Made by a program: the position numbers and the translations under genes. Under the pieces are notes generated by a model. It saw only the letters and a program-made list of their open reading frames with translations. It searched no databases and was not told the origin of the DNA. A stretch of 15,887 bases of DNA from a bacterium (GTDB lineage: Bacteria > UBP14 > UBA6098), in contig DAOWNU010000005.1 of the NCBI GenBank assembly GCA_030642425.1, positions 1-15,887 on the forward strand, written 5' to 3'. This document shows positions 1 to 8,900 of this stretch, piece after piece (positions within the stretch are counted from its first letter, which is position 1; each line of letters begins with the position of its first letter).

Positions 1-2872
1 ATACAAATCTGGTCATCCCATAGATCTGCGGTGAAATGGCGCATATCTCATGTTCGGAAGTCGGCGCCCATCCGAGTGGAAATCCGCTCGTGATGGTGTC
101 GCCGTCCGCGAGAAGGAAGCCGTAGCCGAAATCGTTCTCGAGTATTACGGTCACAACGTTGCCGTAGCGGATATTCGCCATAAATGCGCTCGTAACCGGA
201 TCGAATACCCTCGGATCGCGGGCGACCCAGCCGAGTGTTGTGAACTCGCCCATCCATACCGGGCTTCCGCAGTCCGCCCAGGGCTGATATACGCCTGCGA
301 GACTGGATTCGCCCGTCCGGACACCGCCCACATAAAGGGTTTCGCAATAAGTCGGGTTTTCGGGAAGATATGGCCCGATAAGGTTAATTGTTATGCGCCA
401 CTGATGATAGACCTCGGGCTGATAAGGACCGAGACCATCGACAACGCCCGATTCGCCAAGCGTAATATCCCATCTTTGCGTTTCCGAGATTATCTTCGGG
501 TCTTCATATTCATAGACACTGCCGCAGTCTGTCCAGCCGGTGAACACGGTCGTTCCACCGACATTAACACCGCCGGACCAGCGTTGAATAAGCTCGAAAT
601 GCGGGACAGAGTGAACGCATTCGAGGGGGTTCATCCGCAGGGGGTCCTCGAAACAGCTTGTGAACTGGAAATAATATATCGGAGCCACAAGCGGTGCAAG
701 AACCAGCCCGCTGTGTTCGGGGCAATACCAGCGCCACGGGTCGGTCGGGGGCGTTGGATATTCTTCCATATAGTTATACTCGCCGCGAACGTTCGCCCAG
801 CCCACGAAATCGGTGAACTCGACCTCGGTGAATAAGAAATATTCGTAAGTAAAGGGTAGCGACGGCATAGTTGAAACCGTGCAGGCGGGTGGGTTGCCGA
901 TTTCCGTAGTGAAGGTCGTATAATACTGATCGAAATAAACTACATCGTGCGTGCTTCCGGGAGCGGGCGGAGTAACGCAGAAGCTGTCGATCTCGTCGTA
1001 TATCCAGCGCTCCACGGCGTCGGAGCCGGAACTGAGCCTGCTGATACATATCTGCGTCATCGGATCGTGATAAATAATATGATAGCCGGTGCTCACGGGC
1101 CGGTCGATCTGAACGTCGAAGCTGCGATAGTGAAGCATGACATGTCCGCCCATGGGATTCGCCAGCGAATCGTGGGGCATAACGTTGAGATTTGTTCGCC
1201 ACCAGTTTGCGCCGTTATAATAAATATCGCCGTCGGGATCTGTTCGCGTGTCCCACCAAACAACGTCCAACCGGCGGGTTGTGTCCGACAGGAACATGCC
1301 CATGCCCGGCCAGAGCTGGTCGAAATAGCCGCCGCTCTGGTTCACTTGATGCTGGTCGGAGCGAAGAGTAAGTCCGCCGTCTTCGGACCAGACCGTGTAT
1401 ATATCCGTATCGATATGCCTTTCGTCCGACCATGCGAGGAAGGTGTTCGCAGCATCATCGAGGCGGAGTTTCGGCTCCCATTCGTCCATCGAAGAGGCCG
1501 CCACGACAGTTGCCAGAGGCCAGGTATGGCCGCCGTCGGTTGTCCTCGAATAATAGACATCGTAGCCCCAGCCCGCAATATCGGTGATACCCGCTCTCGT
1601 ATTTCCGAGCGAATCGACACGGACGCCCGCCGGGACGGGATAGCCGTCCGCGACATATTCGTCCATATTGTTCGATGGGCTGAAGAAAGGATTTATAACC
1701 TGCCGGTAATACGACGTGGCCGACCCCAGGGACAGTATCCCAGTGGCCGTGTAAATACAGTGCAAGGTCGCCGACGTCCCCGTTCCTTCTATGTCCGAGC
1801 CGCAGAGGGAGTTATCCATTAAAAACTCGTCGATTATCTCATGTGCCGAATTGAACGTGCCGCCGTGGTTTATCGACGCGCGCATTTCGACCGTGTACCA
1901 CGTATAATCGAACCAGAACGGCGGCAATCCCTCGAATAGGATTATCAGCAGTATCATAATGGCCATCGACATAATATGGCCTTCGTCGGACTGAGTATAA
2001 AACGAGATAGCGACATTATCCGACTCGTCAACATTGATATCCGCGCCGCCCTCGTCGTAATCGATGTGAATGAAGAGTATGTTGATGTCGTTATTTGCGA
2101 TAGCCTGATAATGGCCGAATGTCGCTCCGCCGCTGTTGCTTCGGCAGTAATAGACGTCGCCCTCCGAGACCGTGTCCGAATATAGAAAAGTGCCTAAAGT
2201 ATCGTAATAACTCCGGACATGCCAATCGACATAATTATACACTACATGGACAATTGCGCCGGGGCCTGTTCCCCAAACAGCAATCCTTGGCGAATAATTC
2301 GTTCCGACGGCATCGACAACGATGGCCGGACTCCAGGTATGTCCGGCGTCCGTGGATTTGGAGAACATAATTGCGTTGTTGTTCGCGTCGATCTCCTCTC
2401 CCCAGACAGCGTAAATATTGCCGTCCTCGCCGGTAATACAGTGCGGCTGGCGCTGTGGCCGGGTGGTCGGAATACTAACTAAAATGTCGGAGGCCATGAA
2501 GGACTCTATTTCGCCCGGTTCGGTGGGGTCTCCCGGAGAAGGCCTTGCCGATGCCGGAGTCGTTCGGACCGGCTTGAAATCGATACCGGTGGGCGGAAGC
2601 GCGGGGAGATAAAGCGCGTCCTGCGGGCTCAGTCTCCTCGGCTCCGGAAGTTCATAGCGTTTGAAGCCGTTAGCTATTATTTTTTCGGAGATTGTGGGCG
2701 GGCGCCTATAATCCGGGTCGATCAGAATAACTCTGTTCGTTCTGCCGGTCTCTTTATTCGCCCGGTTCAATGTTTTGATAGTATAAGGGTCGTCGGCCCA
2801 ATCGTCCGCAAGCGCAAAACCCGCAATTAATAATAACGTAAGTAATGAAACAAATCTCCAACCGATGTTCAT
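1..2872 (-). CDS. Secreted BNR/Asp-box (sialidase-like) propeller protein, 3' end outside window
   Basis: The reading frame is open from ATG at 2872 to the left edge, 957 codons with no stop, so the C-terminus is missing. The start follows an AGGGGG ribosome-binding-like run five bases upstream. Residues 1-22 form a signal peptide (hydrophobic core LLTLLLIAGFALA, then DD). Residues 38-137 are a Pro-rich linker. Residues about 138-560 are a BNR-type beta-propeller with Asp-box-like motifs, e.g. SKSTDAGHTW near 171 and SRTTDGGHTW near 441, and a WWDTR block near 539. Residues 560-957 are all-beta and carry two W-x-D-C-G-S motifs (780 and 865). The protein is clearly paralogous to the next gene upstream, matching in the propeller head, the WWDTR block and the last ~100 visible residues (DFGYG, then CAISPQ). 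No sialidase catalytic Arg triad or FRIP motif was recognised, so an enzymatic role is not claimed; a surface binding or structural role is more likely. Residues 298-329 are an insertion absent from the paralog and include a 14-residue uncharged stretch. Confidence 0.85.
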   Translation of the reverse strand, partial: MNIGWRFVSLLTLLLIAGFALADDWADDPYTIKTLNRANKETGRTNRVILIDPDYRRPPTISEKIIANGFKRYELPEPRRLSPQDALYLPALPPTGIDFKPVRTTPASARPSPGDPTEPGEIESFMASDILVSIPTTRPQRQPHCITGEDGNIYAVWGEEIDANNNAIMFSKSTDAGHTWSPAIVVDAVGTNYSPRIAVWGTGPGAIVHVVYNYVDWHVRSYYDTLGTFLYSDTVSEGDVYYCRSNSGGATFGHYQAIANNDINILFIHIDYDEGGADINVDESDNVAISFYTQSDEGHIMSMAIMILLIILFEGLPPFWFDYTWYTVEMRASINHGGTFNSAHEIIDEFLMDNSLCGSDIEGTGTSATLHCIYTATGILSLGSATSYYRQVINPFFSPSNNMDEYVADGYPVPAGVRVDSLGNTRAGITDIAGWGYDVYYSRTTDGGHTWPLATVVAASSMDEWEPKLRLDDAANTFLAWSDERHIDTDIYTVWSEDGGLTLRSDQHQVNQSGGYFDQLWPGMGMFLSDTTRRLDVVWWDTRTDPDGDIYYNGANWWRTNLNVMPHDSLANPMGGHVMLHYRSFDVQIDRPVSTGYHIIYHDPMTQICISRLSSGSDAVERWIYDEIDSFCVTPPAPGSTHDVVYFDQYYTTFTTEIGNPPACTVSTMPSLPFTYEYFLFTEVEFTDFVGWANVRGEYNYMEEYPTPPTDPWRWYCPEHSGLVLAPLVAPIYYFQFTSCFEDPLRMNPLECVHSVPHFELIQRWSGGVNVGGTTVFTGWTDCGSVYEYEDPKIISETQRWDITLGESGVVDGLGPYQPEVYHQWRITINLIGPYLPENPTYCETLYVGGVRTGESSLAGVYQPWADCGSPVWMGEFTTLGWVARDPRVFDPVTSAFMANIRYGNVVTVILENDFGYGFLLADGDTITSGFPLGWAPTSEHEICAISPQIYGMTRFV

Positions 2873-2991
2873 TTAAACCCCCTATGTTAGGGCGGATGGT
2901 TATACAATAATTTAACTATTTAAGTTACTTATAAATACCTTAAGGGTCAAGCCATATCTCTATATATTTTAAAATCTATCAAACTTCCCAT
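2873..2991 (-). promoter_or_regulatory. AT-rich spacer between the tandem paralogs with weak promoter and small hairpin
   Basis: This 119-base gap separates the stop of the 2257-residue gene from the start of the edge gene. On the minus strand it holds a TATAAC box (2899-2904), 27 bases before the ATG, but its -35 is poor (TAACTT). A TTGACC further upstream lacks a good -10 at the right distance. A small inverted repeat, CCCTA-ACA-TAGGG (2880-2892), overlaps the AGGGGG ribosome binding site. No convincing intrinsic terminator was seen, so read-through from the upstream paralog is possible. Confidence 0.35.
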
Positions 2992-5900
2992 TTAGTAAAG
3001 CGATACTCTCGCCCAAACCCGCAGCAACATCGTTTGCAGCTCGTAGTCGCTCGATACGCTGGGCGTAACCATCTGCAGCCAGAAATGCTGCTCCTGTTCC
3101 GGTGGGACATTCCATCCGTGCGAGCCGAAAACCATATTCGAGGCCCATGAGTTGGTTTCTTTGACACAATCCCATACAGGATTAAAAATTGCCGGCGCTA
3201 TCGGGTCGAGATTTATATTTGCCCTCAGCACAACCCTGTCGTCGCCGTTGTAGCATCCGCAATCCCAGGCCGTCAACGAGTCCGGAGTGAGAAGGGCCAG
3301 ACCGTAATCCAGCGGGATATTGCCGAGGTTCGTCCCGACTATCAGGTCCGGCGGGATCATTGTAACAGTGATGTCCCTCGGTGTAACGCCGGGGCCGAGG
3401 TCCCAGACTGTCGGGGCGATACTGAAAGCAAGCTCGAACTCGAACCAGTCGTAATCCGCCGTGAGCGATTCCGGAGCCGCCAAAACCACCGGTTTTGGAA
3501 GAACCGTGTCCGAAGGGTCGCCGTCGAAACCGATGAATGCGTATGCGGAATCCACGCCGTAATCAAGACGCGAAACTTCTACCCAATGAGTATCCGCTCC
3601 CGGCGCGAACCACCTCTGAGCGGAAGATACAAATTCGAAAAGCGAGTCGTCGATAGTGATAGTTCCAAGTGTCTCCGCAGGGTTTTTGGCGACAATAAGT
3701 CTGAACTGCCGGTTGTAATATGCAATCAGGTCAACCGGGCCGGAAATCGGCTCCAGAACGTGCGTTAGCGCGCCCCCGTCGCTCCATTCCCTCCAGAAAT
3801 ACATCTCACCGGAAGAAACCGTGTCCTCTTCGCTCGCTCCGACAGTCGGTGCGCTGCCAGCGGTGAACCAGAGTTCGACGCTTGCGGAGTCGAAATAAGT
3901 ATCCGCATCCACCCGCAGGAAACCCTCGGGATGCAGGGGATTTTTCTCGATTAAAAGCCGGAACTGCCCCTGATAATTTGCAGTAACCACAATACTTTCC
4001 TCGATAGGCCCAACCTCGTGCGCTATCGGGCCGCCGTCGGACCAATTGAGGAATACGAACCTCTCGCCGCCAGACGTGTCCGGTGAAGTGGCCTCGATAT
4101 CGTGGCTGGAGCCGACCGCCCACCAGTCGGCATATTCGTGAATGCCGTCGTAGAGAACGCCATCGACAATGAAGCCGCCGAAATCCTCGATGGGATTCTT
4201 TTTCAGAGTGCAGCTTACCGCAATACCGTATTGGGCATCGAGCGTGCATGGCGCGAGCACCTGAACCATGGTCGCCGGCCATGTATCTTCGGCGATAATC
4301 ACCGCGCCGCCGTCGCCCGGGAGCCAACCGGTGAAGCCGTAATGAGTTCCGCCGTCCTCGACCGACGTCGATGTCGTAACCTCGGTGTATTCCGAGACCC
4401 GATACCAACCCGCGCCGGTCTGCGTGGGAACGCCCGCGCCACAGCCGCTGTATGTGAGCGAGAGAAGGATTTCATCCCGCCACAGCCAGTCTATCGAGCC
4501 GTTACTTGTCATCATAAATGTGACTGCGTTCGAATCGCCGCTTGCGGGAACACAACCGGTGCCGGTGAAGGCATAAACGGTGTGCCTGTTTTCCTCGTCT
4601 TCATAGTTGTGCGGGCCAGCGTCTGCGGTAATCTCGATATCTATCGGTATATAATTTCTTCCGACAGGCGGATTGCATGGGCCGTAAGGACTCGTAACGT
4701 CGAGAAAATAAACATCCCCCTCCGGCAGCCAGTTCCATTGCAGGCCGGAAGGCATGGAAAGGTCGAAATGCACCGAATCGCCGTAGCCGCTGACAAGCGC
4801 GCCCCAGCCGTCGTAGCCGATACAGGCCATTCCGCCGTCGGGATTGACCGTAATATAAGCGTCCACAGGCTCGTCGGCCTCCATCCAGTATATTCCAATC
4901 GAAGGCACGGGTGAACCGAGTCCGGTAGGATTTTGGACCTCGAATGTGTATTGATGTTCCCATTGCCAAGTAAGCGTGCCGTCGGAAGTCATGGGAAAAC
5001 TCACGGATGTGTCGCCGCCGGTGGGCACACAACCTGTGCCGATATAGCTGTCGCAGATATATCGTTCGTCCGGGCCGATTTCCTCGATACAATCGAGCAT
5101 ATAGCAGTCCGCGGTAACGCCGTGGGGATAGTAATGGACGCCGACCGGCGGATAAGGAAGCCCGTAATCGCTGTGCACCACAAGGCTTTCGATAGAGCCG
5201 ATGCCCATCCAGACCCACTGCAGAGTGGAGTATTCTTCGAGAAGGAATGTTACGATGTCCATGCCCCAGGCGCTCTCTATGCTTCCCGTGCCGAAATAGC
5301 CGACACAGAACATCGTGTCCACCGGGTTTATTGTGATCCGGCACGTAACCCATTCGCCGTCGGCAAACCAGTGCTGGCCCTCCGGCGGTGCCGGTGTATC
5401 GTAATCGCCGGGGTTGTCGATATCGACCCGATATTGATGCTCCCATTGCCAGTCGATAAGGCTGTTTATATCGAGTGTAACATTAACTAAAGTATCGGAA
5501 CCCGCTGCCGGAACGCTGTTTGTGCCCAGCCAGCCGATACACTCATAGCGCTCCGTGCTGGAGATATATTCATATTTATTAACGCTGAGGTCGAGATTGG
5601 TTCCGGTCGCATATACGTGAGTTCCAACGGACGGATTCGGTGTGCCGTGTGCGCTTAACACGTTCAGTTCGACCACCGAGATGCCCCAGTGCCAGAGCAC
5701 GGAACTCGGCTCGTCCAATGCAAAAGAGAAACTCGCGTCCGGGCTGCTCGCCGGTGCGCTGCCCGTGCCGGTATATCCGGTGCAAACTATCGAGTCTTCC
5801 CAGGGGGTTGTGACAATGCCTTCGACCAGAGCGCCGACGTCGTAGAAATGCGCGCCCGTATCCGGCACAGGCGCGCCGTAATACGAAGGCTCGGAGCCTA

Positions 5901-8900
5901 TCAGCAGGCGATACTGCTCGTGCCAGTTCCAGGTCAGGTCCGAATCGACCCAAATGAACCACGTCCCCGTGGAAGCCCCGGCGCCACTTGGGCAGGAGCC
6001 TGTTCCGGTGTAGCCGTCGATCACCCACCGTATTTCCTCGTCGATCGGGTCGGGATACGGCGATGTTACGTGGGCTTCGATCTCGCTGCCGGGGAACCAG
6101 TATGTTATTCCGTAGGGGAAAGCGTCGCCGAGACCGCCGTCGTGCACTATCAGGCTAACAACCTCGTCTTCATCGGCCCAGAGCCAGGTCAGGCTCGTTG
6201 GCGCAATCATCGGAAAAACGATAGAATCGACCGGACTGCTTAACGGAAGCGCCGGTGGAACGCCGTCGAAGCCGATACAAACATAAGGCGGGTCCGGCGA
6301 GAGAACCCTCGCCATAACCATCGAACTGGCGACATGCCAGCTAACGCCAATAGCAGGCTCCGGCGAACCGTAACCGGTCGGATTGATGACCATAAGGCTA
6401 TATTCGAGATTCCAGTTCCACATCAGAGTGCAATTCTCGGTAATATTGAAATCGACATAATTCCCGCCGCCGCTTCCAATAACGGAAGTGCCGTCATAGC
6501 CGGAGCTGGCCGCTCTCATATCTCCCGTAAGGTAGAATGGCGTGGGAACGGTGCATTCCACATAATCCCCCGGATCGTAATAGTGCGTTCCAACCGAAGG
6601 GACGGGAAGACCGAAGGTGGAAATTACTTCGAGAGTAAGCTGATTGTCCCAATGCCAGGTTATCGTGCCGGAAGAGATCATGTTGAAACATGCCATATCG
6701 CCCGCTCCGGCGGTGGGAACCGCGCCGGTGCCCGACCATGAGACAGCGAACATGTGGGCAATAGTATCCGGGCTGCCGGCGTAGGCGCAGAGATAGACGC
6801 CCGCATCGACCCAGTTGGAACCGACCGGCGGATCGGGATAGCCGTAACCGTCGTCGGAGTGAACGACAAGTTCATACTGGATTGAATACACGGCGATAGC
6901 GGTGTAATGCCTGTCCATTATTATCGTAGTATTCGGCGACGCGCTGTCCCCGAACCACGCGCCGACAGGATCGCTTTCCCAGTGAGAGAAGCCGTATCGA
7001 ATACCGGCGGCGCTGTCCCACGCTTCGCTTGCCGTGATAGTCGCGAAGCTGTCGGCCCAATACCAGCCTTCCCCCGTGAGGGTCGGGACGTGGCTGCCGG
7101 TTTCACCCGAATAAGTCATATCCAGCTTGTATTCGACGTTGAAAAAGGCGGTGTAATTTATATCGTCATCCGGCGTTGTAACGTCGTGGTCTATCGCTCC
7201 GGCGTCCGACCAATGATCGTAAGTAAAGCGCACCGTGTCGTCGAAAGTCTGTGGCGAGATAGCGCCGATATGATGAACCGATCCGGGGCCCCATGAAACG
7301 CTGCTCGGCGACGGAACCGTGGCGTAATCGACATCGATCTGCCCGAATCCAAAATCGTTTCGGACAACGACGTTCGTATTGTTCGTATATCTTATCGTGC
7401 TCGAGAAGTAATCGATGCAAGTAAATAGAGTGGAATCGATAGCGTAAAAGCCGAGGGGGTCTGTCGTGTCCGAGAACTCTATCTGAGAGCCGCAGTCCGT
7501 CCATCGCTGCCAGTCGTCGTAAAGGCCGCTCTCGAGATGACTTACGCCGAATTGTGTGTGTTGTTCCGTGAAGGTCCAGTTCGTGTCGGAGGGACCGACA
7601 AGAATGATAAATGGAAACCATTGATGGAAGTATTCGACATCGACGTTTCTCGCGGCCAAAACCAATCCTATCGTGTCCGGATCGATAGTCGCCCAACGCT
7701 GGAGCGGCGAGAGATCTACCCATCCGGTGAGATCGAAGGTCGTGTTGGCGTCCACCCATGTCGAGCAATCGACTGCGTCGTTGATAGTATCGTTGACTAT
7801 TACGCCAAAGCATGAATAATCCAACTCGACATTTGGCAAAGTGTGAGTGCATACCGGTGGATTGCCCTTGAACGCGTTGAAGATAGTCCAGAACTGGTGA
7901 TAATAGCCGCAGGGATAAGCCCCGCCGGTGTCCGGAGGAACATAATAGGAAGGCGCGATCCATGTCCAGCCGCCCGGATTCGCGATAGCCCACCTTTCCG
8001 TGGAACTCGAACCGGCCCAAAGCTGATCGAGGAGTATATTATTCGATACGATATATTCGGGATCGAACCATATCCGGTATGTGTCGGCCACGGTAAAAGT
8101 CGTTTCTTTCGCGGCGTCGAAGGCCATATAATCGAATCCCGGAAGCGGAGAGCCGGGCGTTGTGGGGATATAATCGACATTGAGGGCCACGCCGGTCATG
8201 CTGTTCCCGTTGAAATAAACGTCGCCGGCGTCATAGCGGGTATCCCACCACGTTACCGCGATAAACCTTTGCCAGCCGTCTTTCCATATCCCGATAGACG
8301 GCCAGTATTGATCCGAGCCTCCCGCGTCGCAATTTACCTTGAGATCGCCGCGCCAGCTTGTTCCCCTGTCGTCGGAATAATTCAAGTATATATCCGGGTT
8401 TCCGAAGCGTGCGTCGCGCCATGCCGTTGTTGGATTGTCTTGCTCGTCCACGACGATACTGGGGTCTAACTCTTCGGTGCTTCTCGCGGAGATATTTATG
8501 TATGAAGAGAAAGAGTTGCCGACATCATAGCTCCGACGATAGCGAATATCGCCGCCGCCGTTGGAGGCCGTTTCGTAAATATAGACGATGTGCGGGTCGC
8601 CGTCCGGGCCGACATCGATGCCGCCGGGGATGATGTATTCGTTATCGGTGTAAGCTGAGATCGTAACGTAACCCGACGGAATGGAAGGCGAACCGCCCGC
8701 ATTGGTTATCTTTTTGTAAAAAACGTCGTAATCGCTGCCGGAAGTGCTGTAATCGTGAGTCCAGCCGAGGTGAAGAACACAGCTTGCGCCGCCGCCGTAA
8801 GTGGCTATTGCCGGCAGGATGTCGTCGTGCTGGCCGCCATAATCGGTAAGCTGGTAAGCGCTGCTCCATGTAGCGCCATGGGTGGTGCTCCTCTTCATGA

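Noticed and set aside
138..1190. Calling the BNR protein a true sialidase
   Set aside because: Asp-box propellers occur in many non-enzymes. I found no FRIP/arginine-triad arrangement, so only the fold is claimed.
50..1822. Two long plus-strand open frames (50-835 and 947-1822)
   Set aside because: They lie opposite the edge gene, whose translated frame shows a signal peptide, Asp boxes and homology to its neighbour. The plus frames show no recognisable motif and result from codon bias with few stops on the complement.
2940..2991. Palindromic ATTTTAAAAT and CCTTAAGG after the giant gene as a terminator
   Set aside because: The stems are short and A-T rich or lack a following U-tract, so an intrinsic terminator is not supported.
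3806..5446. Other long frames overlapping the giant gene (e.g. 3806-4408 minus, 4102-4914 plus, 4601-5446 minus)
   Set aside because: Their products are Arg-rich and without domain signatures, typical of shifted readings of the repeat-coding DNA, while the 2257-residue frame shows continuous domains.
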